Assembly: GCA_005790605.1 (NCBI GenBank)
Contig: SXUI01000063.1
Location: 31,100 to 95,099 of the forward strand
Length of the DNA stretch: 64,000 nucleotides
Direction of reading: 5' to 3'
Origin: Planctomycetia bacterium
GTDB taxonomy: Bacteria > Planctomycetota > Phycisphaerae > Phycisphaerales > SM1A02
Each line of letters begins with the position of its first letter. The stretch's first letter is position 1. The notes under the pieces were generated by a model. It was not told where the DNA came from and ran no database searches. It saw only the letters and a list, made by a program, of their open reading frames with translations. Below, piece by piece: positions 17,571-25,938 of this stretch. A program made the translations under genes and the position numbers.

Positions 17571-18205
17571 ATGCGAACCCAGCACAACCCCGCTTGCTCG
17601 TCAAAATCTGCGGCGTAACCACAGTCGCGATGGCTCTCGATGCCGTCGATGCCGGCGCGGATCTTGTCGGAGTCGTCCTGATTCCGTCGAGCCCGCGTTG
17701 CGTTTCGCTCTCGATCGCGCATGCGATTCGCGAGGCACTTCGCGGGAGCGCGGAGTCGGTCGCGCTTGCCACTGCTCGCTGCGACGACGCCGTCCTGCAA
17801 GCGGCGGGTACATTCGACACGGTGCAACTGCACGGCGACGAAGCTCCGGAGGAGCTCGGCGCCGTCCGCGCAAGATTTCACTTCTCACGCGTGATGAAGG
17901 GATTCTCCGCGACTGCTGCAAGTGCGGCGCGATGGGATGCGTGCAATCTCACGAGACTCGTCCTCGACGCAGCGCAAGGCGGAAGCGGAAGTGCATTCGA
18001 TCATGCCGCACTTGCGCCCGCGCGCGCGAAACTCCGCACACCGATCCTCCTCGCCGGTGGACTGCATGCAGGCAATGTCGCAGCGGCGATCAAACTCCTT
18101 CGACCTGACGGAGTCGATGTGAGTAGTGGTGTTGAATCAAGCAAAGGCGTGAAGGATCCGGCGCTGGTGCGACAGTTCATTCGAGCAGTGCGCGGCATCC
18201 CTTGA
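17567..18205 (+). CDS. trpF: phosphoribosylanthranilate isomerase
   Basis: Catalyses the Amadori rearrangement in tryptophan biosynthesis. This 212-residue TIM barrel opens with the signature LLVKICGVTT, which supplies the general-base Cys. GADLVGVVLIPSSPRCVS follows (usual LGFIF.PKSPR.V), then TVQLHGDE, LVLDAAQGGSGSAFD and PILLAGGLHAGNV, and VDVSSGVESSKGVKDP. The proposed start is a TTG overlapping the rhomboid stop, because no ATG precedes the first strand. No other trp gene is adjacent. Confidence 0.92.
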   Translation: MNANPAQPRLLVKICGVTTVAMALDAVDAGADLVGVVLIPSSPRCVSLSIAHAIREALRGSAESVALATARCDDAVLQAAGTFDTVQLHGDEAPEELGAVRARFHFSRVMKGFSATAASAARWDACNLTRLVLDAAQGGSGSAFDHAALAPARAKLRTPILLAGGLHAGNVAAAIKLLRPDGVDVSSGVESSKGVKDPALVRQFIRAVRGIP

Positions 18206-18327
18206 GCGCTCGCGCAGGTTTCTTGCCGCGCCAAGGCGCGCGGCAAAAACGCGGACTCAGCGCGTCTGACGAGCGCGAACAAAGGACGCCGATCTTGCGC
18301 CGGTGGCGATTCACTCGCCCCGGCGCA
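18204..18327. repeat. structured intergenic repeat, third locus
   Basis: Between convergent trpF and the RdgC-like gene, the element begins with GAGCGCTC. An inverted copy of the long-stem hairpin (CAGGTTTCTTGCCGCGC ... GGCAAAAACGCG) follows. Then comes the GATTCA hairpin at 18296-18327, with outer stem TGCGCCGG/CCGGCGCA and inner GGCGA-TTCAC-TCGCC. Compared with the copy at 14679, both sides of one outer base pair have changed together (T-A to C-G). About 100 further bases to 18430 show no gene. Confidence 0.7.
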
Positions 18328-18430
18328 GTCGAAAGCGAGCGAGGCGATGCGCCTACCTCTTCTCCATCTCGTGCATTTCAACGCATCGCAAGTCGCGAGC
18401 GCTCAAACGACGAGCGCTCAAGATTCGCGC

Positions 18431-19675
18431 CTACGCCGTTTCTACGAACGACACGCTCTTTCGCACGCTGCCGAGTTCTGTCACCCACTGGTCAATCTGA
18501 CCGCGGCGCGTTGGCCATGCGGGGCTGAACCTATCTCGCACGAATGCCGTGTACAGGGAGCTGAACGCACGATCGAAGCTCATCAAGAGATCGAGTCGCA
18601 TCTCGATCGCCTGCCGGAGACTCTGCGGTTTCTCTTCCGGCTTGGGCAACTTCAACGCGCTAACTTCCATGCGATCGCCTTGGAGGACGAATTCGAAAGT
18701 TTGTCCAAACGCGTGCAGCATGACGCCGATCTTGCGCGGCCACTTTCCGCCCTTGATGGCTTGCACAGTTTCCATGCGGCGAAGCACTCCGCTGCCGCGG
18801 ACAGTTGTCTTTCCGCTCAATCCCCAGGCGCACTCCAGATCGATGCAACGATCGACAACAATGGCGAGTTCCCCCGCTTCCGTCTCGAGCAGCCCTTCCT
18901 TCACTTCGGCCTGCCAACAGAGCCAGAACAGAAATGTGTTGCCGAGAAAGTCCTTCGACTCACCCGCACTCGAAGCCCACGGTACATCGGGCCGAGTCCG
19001 ACTCTTGCGTTGACCTTGATCGACGGCGCCCTCGATGTCTAGTGGCGGCAAGGAGAATGCCTCTGGTTGCGCGTCATCGAACGCAGAGGACAGACCGCGG
19101 TCCCCGAGCGCGTCGTAGGCGAGCGTGCCACTACTGCGCGGCGCAATCCGCACATCAAAGGTCTCCTCCATCAACTTCTTGAGGAGGTTGATGTCCTTGT
19201 CGCTCGAAACGGGCGCGAGAATAGTGTTCGTCGCGAAGTCCCACCAGATCGCGGTGTGCTTCGGTGATCGATAGCGGCCGTTCGCGACCTCTTCGTCGAT
19301 TCGGCGAAGTGCTTCCTCTCGCGCATCCCGCTTGGCTGACCGCGGCAGAAACGAGGCGCCGTCCTTCCCAACCACTAGGTGCGATTCTTCCGCCATGGCG
19401 ATGTACGCCTTCTTGATTTCTGGCGGCACGCGAACGCTGTCGATTCGGAAACCCAAGAGCAGTCCGCTTCCGAACAGAATCGAGTCTGGCGAGAATGAAA
19501 TGTCGAAGAGATGGCGACCGCCGGTCCACCCGCAGGCCGACTCCCCAGGTTTGATCCCGTCAACATCGCTGAGGATGTGCTTCCGAATTCGCTCGAGGAG
19601 CGCGCTCTCAAGCGTTGGCGGATCCGAGAGGACAGAGAAACGGCGATAGGCGATAGAACCGGCGCGAAAACCCAT
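18431..19675 (-). CDS. RdgC-like (recombination-associated) protein
   Basis: The 414-residue protein opens with MGFRAGSIAYRRFSVL. A middle region follows the RdgC plan: FLPRSAKRDAREEALRRIDEEV, HTAIWWDFATNTILAPVSSDKDINLLKKLMEETFDV, then a long tail with FLGNTFLFWLCWQAE and GVLRRMETVQAIKGGKWPRKIGVMLHA. RdgC proteins form ring-shaped DNA-binding dimers that modulate RecA. The match is judged from domain order and hydrophobic pattern, not from a decisive motif. GGGAGA stands about 8 bases before the ATG. The flanking 19676-19897 stretch is a divergent promoter region. Confidence 0.55.
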   Translation of the reverse strand: MGFRAGSIAYRRFSVLSDPPTLESALLERIRKHILSDVDGIKPGESACGWTGGRHLFDISFSPDSILFGSGLLLGFRIDSVRVPPEIKKAYIAMAEESHLVVGKDGASFLPRSAKRDAREEALRRIDEEVANGRYRSPKHTAIWWDFATNTILAPVSSDKDINLLKKLMEETFDVRIAPRSSGTLAYDALGDRGLSSAFDDAQPEAFSLPPLDIEGAVDQGQRKSRTRPDVPWASSAGESKDFLGNTFLFWLCWQAEVKEGLLETEAGELAIVVDRCIDLECAWGLSGKTTVRGSGVLRRMETVQAIKGGKWPRKIGVMLHAFGQTFEFVLQGDRMEVSALKLPKPEEKPQSLRQAIEMRLDLLMSFDRAFSSLYTAFVRDRFSPAWPTRRGQIDQWVTELGSVRKSVSFVETA

Positions 19676-19897
19676 GCTGTGAGTCTCCCGCATCGCACGG
19701 CTGAGTGCCTGCCGGCGACAGTTTGTTCACACGCGAGAGATGTCTTGCATTTGTCCTCAAAATCCCTGCGCGTGGGCGAACTTCCGGAGGGAGATCGGAG
19801 TAGTTCGCGAGTGAGTGCATTCGCTGTACGCCCTCCGCCGTGGTTCCTCCGCGCCCTCCCCTCGATCTTCGAGCGAAGCGTTATTCTGCGCCTCTCG

Positions 19898-20515
19898 ATG
19901 GCAGAGGCGAGTATCACCCAAGCAGGCGACCGAACCGACGAAGAACTCGTCGTGGACTACCGCAATGGCAACGCGGCGTGTTTTCAAACGCTCCTCGAGC
20001 GCTACCGAACCGACCTCTGGCGTTTCCTCGTGCGGCTCACGGGCTCGCGAACTGCGGCAGACGATGTCTTTCAGGATGCGTTTCTTCAGGTCCACCTGAG
20101 CGCGGAGAACTTCGACGCGGAACGCAGATTCAAGCCTTGGCTCTACACGATCGCTGCGAACAAGGGGCGCGACTTTCTGCGCCGGCAACATCGTCGCGCT
20201 GCAGCGAGCCTCTCGGCTCCGCTCTCTCGTGAAGGCGATGGATCTCTCGGCGAGTTGATTCCTTCGGCCGAGCCTCAACCAAGCGCGCCAATGTCGACGG
20301 AAGATGATCGAAACATGGTGAACCGCGTCGTGGATGCGCTGCCGACGCACTATCGAGAAGTCCTCGTACTCGCGTACTTCCAGAAGATGAGTTACGAACA
20401 AATCTCACAAGAACTCGCGATTCCACTCGGAACCGTGAAGAGCAGATTGCATGCGGCGGTCGCGAGCTTCGGCGACAGTTACAAGCGCGCGCATGCGGCG
20501 GAGGTGTCGAAGTGA
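19898..20515 (+). CDS. ECF-type sigma-70 family RNA polymerase sigma factor
   Basis: A 205-residue sigma factor. Region 2 reads YRNGNAACFQTLLERYRTDLWRFLVRLTG then ADDVFQDAFLQVHLSAENFD and RFKPWLYTIAANKGRDFLRRQHRR. Region 4 reads ALPTHYREVLVLAYFQKMSYEQISQELAIPLGTVKSRLHAAVASF. The last codons overlap the start of a membrane protein that looks like its anti-sigma partner (GTGA). The ATG at 19898 is chosen because residues coded further upstream show no sigma-factor character. Confidence 0.9.
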   Translation: MAEASITQAGDRTDEELVVDYRNGNAACFQTLLERYRTDLWRFLVRLTGSRTAADDVFQDAFLQVHLSAENFDAERRFKPWLYTIAANKGRDFLRRQHRRAAASLSAPLSREGDGSLGELIPSAEPQPSAPMSTEDDRNMVNRVVDALPTHYREVLVLAYFQKMSYEQISQELAIPLGTVKSRLHAAVASFGDSYKRAHAAEVSK

Positions 20516-21465
20516 ACGGACCCAACGAGAACCAGGCGACACCGGCGCCGCTCACGCCTCGCGAGGCTGACGCAGTTGATTTGCTTGTCGAGCATGAGTT
20601 CGATCTTGCCCGCGCCCTGCAAGCGCGTCCTGACTTGTCGAGCGAGCTTCACTCGATGCACGCATCGATGGGCGAACTAGATGGCTATGCCACCGGCGAA
20701 CCAGATCCCGACCTCGTCGCGGTGACGCTCGCGCGCGTCGATCGCGCGACACGAGAGCAAGCGGATCGCATGACTCTCGCGAACACAAGCGAAAAACGCA
20801 GCGGTTCGGGTCAATGGCGAGACATCGTCGCGATTGCCGCAGTTGCGCTGCTCGTGGTTTCCGTCGCGATCCCTGTCCTTTCTTATGTGAAGTCGGAAAA
20901 GGAAATCGCGCACTGCAGCGGAAACCTCCGCTCCATCGCGGGAGGATTTGAAGGATTCACAGCCGATCACAACGGCAACCTGCCAATGGCCGCCGGCTTC
21001 ATGTTTCCTGACGGCGCGTTCCCCGATCTCCCGACGCACCACTTCCGCGCGTCCGATTGCCTCGATCGACTCGCGCATGGTGGCTATTGCAAGAGTGAAT
21101 GCCTCGCGTGCAAGTCCGACACCGAGGCGGATCCGAACTATGCGGTACAGACTGGAAGCCCGGTGCATCCGATGCAATGGCGCACGGGCGTTCGGCGTCC
21201 CTTGGTTGCGGATCGCAATCCACTCATTGATCTATTGCGAGCGGAAGTCCCAGTGCGAATCGTGAGCCTGAACAGCCCAACCCACGACTATCGCGGACAG
21301 AATGTGCTGTTCACCGATGCGTCAGTTGAGTTCTTGACGAGCCCGACGATCGAAGTCGATGGCACCATCGACCATTTGTATGTCCCGCGTGACCACGGCG
21401 GTCTCGAGGACGATGTCTGCTCCTTCGCGGATTGGGTTGGCTCCGACACTTTCTTGGCGCATTGA
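20512..21465 (+). CDS. single-pass membrane protein, candidate anti-sigma factor with DUF1559-like C-terminal domain
   Basis: The N-terminal ~95 residues are cytoplasmic and helical (TPREADAVDLLVEHEFDLARALQARPDL). One membrane segment follows (IVAIAAVALLVVSVAIPVLSYV). An exported domain then starts CSGNLRSIAGGFEGFTADHNGNLP and ends with DYRGQNVLFTDASVEFL, resembling the mature part and H-X9-DG-like tail of planctomycete DUF1559 pseudopilin-like proteins. Four Cys lie in the segment from CLDRL to CLACK. The start overlaps the sigma-factor stop, the arrangement typical of sigma/anti-sigma pairs. The anti-sigma role is inferred from position and topology. Confidence 0.75.
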   Translation: MNGPNENQATPAPLTPREADAVDLLVEHEFDLARALQARPDLSSELHSMHASMGELDGYATGEPDPDLVAVTLARVDRATREQADRMTLANTSEKRSGSGQWRDIVAIAAVALLVVSVAIPVLSYVKSEKEIAHCSGNLRSIAGGFEGFTADHNGNLPMAAGFMFPDGAFPDLPTHHFRASDCLDRLAHGGYCKSECLACKSDTEADPNYAVQTGSPVHPMQWRTGVRRPLVADRNPLIDLLRAEVPVRIVSLNSPTHDYRGQNVLFTDASVEFLTSPTIEVDGTIDHLYVPRDHGGLEDDVCSFADWVGSDTFLAH

Positions 21466-21560
21466 GTGAACCGGACTTGGGCGCTACGAATGCGGCATTT
21501 TCGAGAGACAATTTAGGGAGAACCGCTTCTCGATCACGCGTCTCAAAGTAGACTCATGAC

Positions 21561-21788
21561 ATGGTCTCGTTCCCACGGATCTCAATCGACGCTGACATTC
21601 GGTTTGGAAAACCGTGTGTTCGCGGCACCCGGCTGACCGTCGGAGAGGTACTCGGCATGCTCGCCTCCGGAGCGACCGAAGCAGAACTTCTCAGCGATTT
21701 CCCCCAGCTCACCCACGAGGATGTACTCGAGTGCCTTGGCTTTGCCGCAGAACGCGAGCGAAGGCTCCACATTGATCCGGCGGCCTGA
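21561..21788 (+). CDS. DUF433 family antitoxin-like protein
   Basis: This 75-residue protein matches the DUF433 pattern: ISIDADIRFGKPCVRGTRLTVGEVLGMLASGATEAELLSDFPQLTHEDVLECLGFAAERE. DUF433 proteins are small helical DNA-binding antitoxins (VapB-like). It is followed after 9 bases by a DUF5615 PIN-like gene, the usual toxin partner. It would neutralise that toxin and probably represses the pair. Confidence 0.85.
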   Translation: MVSFPRISIDADIRFGKPCVRGTRLTVGEVLGMLASGATEAELLSDFPQLTHEDVLECLGFAAERERRLHIDPAA

Positions 21789-21797
21789 GTTCTATCC

Positions 21798-22142
21798 ATG
21801 CGGCTCCTGCTCGATGAGAACCTGTCCGAGTCGATTGCGCAGGGAATCAAGAGTGCCTTTCCCGAAACAGCGCATGTTCGACGAGTGCTTGGCGCAGGCG
21901 CGAGCGATCGCCTCGTCTGGTCGCGCGCAGCGTCGGAACGCGAATCGCTCGTGACGCTTGATGAGGATTTTCAAGCGCTCAGCCTCACGCTCGGCTCGCC
22001 GCCGAAGGTGATCTTGATCGACGCGCACAATCCGACAACCGCGCGAATCATTCAGCTCCTGCTTGAACGGAGCGCAGCGATCCACGCTTTCGGCGAGAGC
22101 ACGGAGTCGACGATTCTCGTGTTGCGCATTCCGCGCATGTGA
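21798..22142 (+). CDS. DUF5615 PIN-like toxin-family protein
   Basis: This 114-residue protein opens with MRLLLDENLSESIAQGI, the DUF5615 signature whose Asp and Glu are candidate metal ligands. WSRAASERESLVTLDEDF then gives a second acidic strand, and PPKVILIDAHNPTT follows. The family is PIN/Mut7-C-like and is regarded as the RNase toxin of DUF433-DUF5615 pairs. It is co-directional with, and close to, the DUF433 gene. The acidic residues look intact, so it is probably active, though this is not shown. Confidence 0.82.
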   Translation: MRLLLDENLSESIAQGIKSAFPETAHVRRVLGAGASDRLVWSRAASERESLVTLDEDFQALSLTLGSPPKVILIDAHNPTTARIIQLLLERSAAIHAFGESTESTILVLRIPRM

Positions 22143-22193
22143 ACGACTGCCAGCCCGGTTCGGCGCGAACGGAGGCGCGCGGCGATTCCAAAC

Positions 22194-24436
22194 TCACGGG
22201 GTGCGTGCGACACGGAAGCCGACGCGATACTCCGGGAGGTTCGTCGAGTAACCCCCATGACTCGATGAACGAAGATAGAACGCATCGGACCAACAACCGC
22301 CACGCATCACGACTGCTGTACCCGACAATGGTCCCGTCGGGTTCACCTGCGCGGCGGGCAGATAGAGGCCATCCCAGTCGTTCACGTACTCCCAGACATT
22401 GCCACACAGGTCATGTAGTCCTAGCGCATTGGCAGCCATGCCTCCGATGACGTGTGTACGCGAGTCTGAGTTGGTTCCGTGCCACGCAATGATTCCGATC
22501 TGATTGTCGTCGTTGGCTCCACTCGGGTATCCCGGCATCGAATGAAATGCCGTGGTCGTGCCAGCCCGATATGCAAACTCCCATTCCGCTTCGGTTGGCA
22601 GCCGGAGTCCAGTTGCGCTGAGGAAGTTCTGAATCGTGTTCCACGAGACTTGCTCAACCGGTCGCGATGGGCTGTCCGCGTACCCTTGGAAGTACGACGG
22701 ATTCGAACCCATCCGCGCTTGCCACTGCGCCTGCGTCACTTCATAGCGGCCGGTGTAGTAGGCGTTCGTGAGTGTCACCTGATGCACGGGATTTTCGCTG
22801 GAACCGCATCCGTACTGATTCGACGCAGAGCAGCCCATGTTGAATGTGCCAGGTGGAACCAGCAACATTTCAATCTGCGAACTGTTGTCTCGCACGCGCC
22901 AAGGAAAACATGTCGCGATGATCGCGCTGCGAAGCGTTGCGTTGGTGACGACCGCAGGATCAGGCGCGTAGGTCAGCGTTGTCGCCCACGGTAGCACGGC
23001 GCAGTTGCCGCTCGCATACGGCGTCTCACCCCAACTAGACAACAGCATCGCGATGTCGGGACCATCGACGACGCCGTCATTGGACAGATCCGCAAAAGCG
23101 TCGTCGGTCCCCCACAAACTCAATAGGAACGCGAGGTCGTCGCCGCCGATCGCGCCATCGAGCCCGAAGTCACCCACTGCATACTCACACGAATCTGGCG
23201 TGCAATTCTGATTGTCATCGGTCACGCCGTTGAGGAAAATGTCGCAGCGATCAAGCGTGCCATTAGCGTCGCAATCATCATCAAGACCCTCCACAATGTC
23301 GCAGGTGTCTGGAACCTGGTTCTGGTTGCAATCCGGCACAGTGCCTTGACTCAGTTCGTAGTCGTCTGGCAATCCATTGCCGTTGCAGTCTTCGCAACTG
23401 TCGGGAATGCCATCCGTGTCGATGTCGTTGGAGAATCCACTCGCAATGTCGCAGGAATCTGGGATGGCGTTCGCGTTGCAATCAAGACTCGACCCTGCCG
23501 TGAGGTCGCATGCATCCGGAATCGTGTTGGCATTGCAATCCGGTGCTGCGCCACTCGCAATCTCACAGGCGTCAAAGATCCCGTTGCTGTTGCAATCGGG
23601 CGCGCCGCCTGCGATGTCGCAACGGTCTGGGATGTCGTTTCGTCGCAATCGACCGCCGTGCCTTGCGCGATGTCGTAGGAGTCTGGCATTCCATTGCCGT
23701 TGCAATCGAGTTGGCAGGAGTCAGGCACGCCGTCGGTATCGATGTCGCTTGAGAAGCCCGATGCGATGTCGCAGGAGTCTGGGATGTTGGTCGTATTGCA
23801 ATCTTCAGAAGTACCCGAGTGAATGTCGCAGTAGTCAAGCATGCCGTTGCTGTTGCAATCGGTCGACACCGTCAGCGTCGCCTTCACTTCACTGAACGGA
23901 CTCGCGCACTGCGTCGCACTCACCAGAGCATTCCCGGTGATCGTCACACTCATCACGCCACCCGCACTTGCCGCAACCACCGCGTTCCATTGCTTGGTCG
24001 GAATCACAAAGGTTGCGATGTCCGGCGTCACTGGGCAATTACTCGCGCCGTTCTGAAACAGCGTGGTCGTGATCGTTGTGCCTGCGAGTTTGAATGTCGC
24101 GTACTCCGTCGCAAGGTTGAAGTCCCCCACTGCGCGCACGGTGACCGTGACCGGCCAGAAACTTGAAGCGACGCCGACGAGCGTTCCTGAAGTTGTGACA
24201 CCTGATCCAATCGCGCCCATGTCGCCGGTTGCGACGGTGATCGAGGACTGACATGCGTCGCCCACGCCATTACTGTCGCAATCCGCTTGCGTCGCGTTCG
24301 CGACGAGCGGGCAGTTGTCACTCGCATCCGGCACGCCGTCGCCGTCGGTGTCTTGCGCGAAGGCAGGAGCACCGCACAGGACGAGCGAGCAAAGGAACGC
24401 ACGACCTAACGCCACCTGCACCGATTGATTCTTCAT
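22194..24436 (-). pseudogene. secreted SUMF1-domain protein with DCNxNxIPDxCD repeats, split by a frameshift
   Basis: The ATG at 24436 gives a signal peptide (ALGRAFLCSLVLCGAPAFAQD), a thrombospondin-3-like DTDGDGVPDASDNCP motif and a beta domain. About ten Ca-binding-type repeats of the form DCNxNGxPDxxDIxxG follow. Near 23641 the frame is lost: adding one base to GACGAAAC restores DCDxNDIPDRCDIAGG, and the second frame continues with more repeats. It then carries dockerin-like motifs (LDGAIGGDDLAFLLSLWG; SNDGVVDGPDIAMLLSSWG) and a C-terminal SUMF1/FGE-fold domain (MLLVPPGTFNMG, LRLPTEAEWEFAYRAG, GNVWEY, YRVGFRV). The active-site Cys pair of formylglycine-generating enzyme is absent, so sulfatase activation is unlikely. 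The indel may be an assembly error. Confidence 0.8.
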
Positions 24437-24718
24437 GGGACTTCCTCTGATTGGCACCGACCGCCGCCTACCCACGCCAACGCCACCGACCCTCTGAAGG
24501 TAGCGCCTGAAGCGATCGGCGCAAGCGCGAATCAACCGAATCGGAGCCTCCCGTCGCCGCCGCCCGCCGCGCCAATGCGGTTTTCACCACCCTACGAGCT
24601 CTCCGACTCTCAACCCGGCCGACCCGACGGTGCCATCGACGGTCCAGCCGCGGTCTCATCTTGGTCCGCGACCAATCTTCCGACCCTGCCTCAACGCAGA
24701 ATTTCCCCACCCATCCGC

Positions 24719-24747
24719 TTGCGAACGCTGCGGTTGCCTGCTAACCT
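24719..24747 (+). promoter_or_regulatory. candidate sigma-70 promoter for rpmI-rplT
   Basis: TTGCGA and TAACCT are separated by 17 bases, about 105 bases before rpmI. This is the best housekeeping-like pair seen in the 415-base gap between the divergent SUMF1-domain gene and rpmI. The rest of that gap holds no supported gene. Confidence 0.35.
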
Positions 24748-24803
24748 TCTCGATCCCCCTCATTTGGGGAGCGGCTTGTCCGCGTCTCGACTTTCCTGCC
24801 TCC

Positions 24804-24845
24804 AGTTCCCGCGTAGTTCCCAGCGTAGTTCCCATTTTTGGGGAG
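24804..24845 (+). promoter_or_regulatory. rpmI leader: three AGTTCCC repeats facing a GGGGAG ribosome site
   Basis: AGTTCCC occurs at 24804, 24815 and 24827. The Shine-Dalgarno GGGGAG is at 24840-24845, 7 bases before the rpmI ATG. Each repeat could pair with the GGGGA of the ribosome site, giving alternative structures that would open or close rpmI translation. Ribosomal protein L20 is known to autoregulate this operon in other bacteria through leader RNA. A link to that mechanism here is inference. Confidence 0.4.
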
Positions 24846-24852
24846 CCTCTCA

Positions 24853-25110
24853 ATGCCAAAGAACAAATCCCACAAGGGCCTCGCCAAGCGAATCAAACTC
24901 ACCAAGACCGGCAAGGTGCGCGTCAAGCGCCCTAACGGTCGTCACTTGAAGAGCAACAAGACCGGTGCGGCTATCCAGTCGTACCGTGGCAACAACTACG
25001 CAAGCTCGGGCAACCTCAAGGCGCTCGCGAAGATGCTCTTCCGCGGACTCCGTTCGCAAGAGCAATCGAAGGCCGACAAGGCCACCGATCTCGTCGAAGT
25101 CGCTGCCTAA
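24853..25110 (+). CDS. rpmI: 50S ribosomal protein L35
   Basis: Component of the large ribosomal subunit. The start MPKNKSHKGLAKRIKLTKTG followed by KVRVKRPNGRHLKSNK is the L35 signature, highly basic throughout. At 85 residues it is about 20 longer than the common 64-66, the extra being a C-terminal acidic/basic tail (SQEQSKADKATDLVEVAA). The infC gene that usually precedes rpmI is not here. rplT follows after about 100 bases in the same direction. Confidence 0.95.
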   Translation: MPKNKSHKGLAKRIKLTKTGKVRVKRPNGRHLKSNKTGAAIQSYRGNNYASSGNLKALAKMLFRGLRSQEQSKADKATDLVEVAA

Positions 25111-25211
25111 TTTTCACTCACGAATCTGTTTCCGTTTCATCATCTGTCCGTCGGGACCGAAGTGCGCCGACCGTAACGCGCCTCCGCCGGACAAACGCTT
25201 AGGAGTTCACT

Positions 25212-25589
25212 ATGCCACGCGCACGCAAGGGTGCAGCCCGCACGCAAGCCCGCCGCAAGCTTCTTCGAGAAGCACGCGGTTTCTTCGGAACCAAGAGTCG
25301 CCTCAAGCAACAAGCGAAGGTCGCGCTCATGCGCGCCGGCCGTTATGCGTGGCGAGATCGTCGCGCGCGAAAGCGAGACTTCCGCGCCCTCTGGATCACT
25401 CGTATCACGGCGGCCTGCCGTATGCGTGGCGTTCGCTACTCGCTCTTCATCAACGGCCTCCAGCGCGCTGGCTGCCTCTTGAATCGCAAGATGCTCTCGG
25501 AAGTTGCGATCCATGATCCGACAACCTTTGATGCACTCGTGACCCTCGCGAAGGCGAAGACCACCGCGACCGCTGCCTGCGCGGCGTAG
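25212..25589 (+). CDS. rplT: 50S ribosomal protein L20
   Basis: Primary-binding protein of the large subunit and, in other bacteria, the autoregulator of the infC-rpmI-rplT operon. This 125-residue chain has the basic helical N-terminus (PRARKGAARTQARRKLLREA then GFFGTKSRLKQQAKVALMRAGRYAWRDRRARKRDFRALWITRI). The globular C-terminal half is SLFINGLQRAGCLLNRKMLSEVAIHDPTTFDALV. The ribosome site TAGGAG is 6 bases before the ATG. A strong intrinsic terminator follows about 80 bases after the stop. Confidence 0.97.
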   Translation: MPRARKGAARTQARRKLLREARGFFGTKSRLKQQAKVALMRAGRYAWRDRRARKRDFRALWITRITAACRMRGVRYSLFINGLQRAGCLLNRKMLSEVAIHDPTTFDALVTLAKAKTTATAACAA

Positions 25590-25671
25590 TTGAGCAGGAG
25601 CGCGGAGTTCTGCCGCGAAGCGCGGACAAACTCCATCGCTCCCTTTCGACTCGGTCGGACCCACTGACAAT

Positions 25672-25710
25672 GACACGGCGCTGGAGCAATCCAGCGCCGT
25701 GTGTCTTTTT
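25672..25710 (+). terminator. intrinsic terminator of rpmI-rplT
   Basis: The GC-rich stem ACACGGCGCTGG/CCAGCGCCGTGT has loop AGCAAT and is followed by GTCTTTTTG. It stands 82 bases after the rplT stop, a textbook Rho-independent terminator. Confidence 0.85.
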
Positions 25711-25918
25711 GTCCGCTCTTCGCTCGCCGAGCGTCTGGCGCTCTGCGAGTTCAAGGGACTCGCGTGAAACGCTTGGAAGAGCCCGCGCAGCTCAGCGCCG
25801 TATTGGAGCGACCAACCTCGGGCAGGACTCGCAAGGTTTGCGCAGACAGCAGCGCAATCCCGGAAGATTCATCGCCGAGTTTCGGAGGACTTCTGCTGAA
25901 CCCCAACCCAGATGATGT

Positions 25919-25938
25919 ATGTTGTAAAAGTACAACAT
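25919..25938 (+). promoter_or_regulatory. operator-like palindrome overlapping a start codon
   Basis: A perfect palindrome, ATGTTGTA-AAAG-TACAACAT. Its last two bases are the AT of the ATG of the nucleotidyltransferase gene. It is the most AT-rich spot of the region and could overlap the -10 element. Its position suggests autorepression of the two-gene module by the winged-helix partner. Confidence 0.5.

Noticed and set aside
22194..22900. Formylglycine-generating (sulfatase-maturing) activity for the SUMF1 domain
   Set aside because: The segment that should hold the catalytic cysteines reads YLRSSSHGGYSTNLPEYRVGFRV with no Cys, and no sulfatase gene is nearby.
23200..23900. Regularly spaced repeats that at first look like a CRISPR or satellite array
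   Set aside because: They are in-frame protein repeats (DCNxNxIPDxCDIxxG) with degenerate DNA sequence and no spacer structure.
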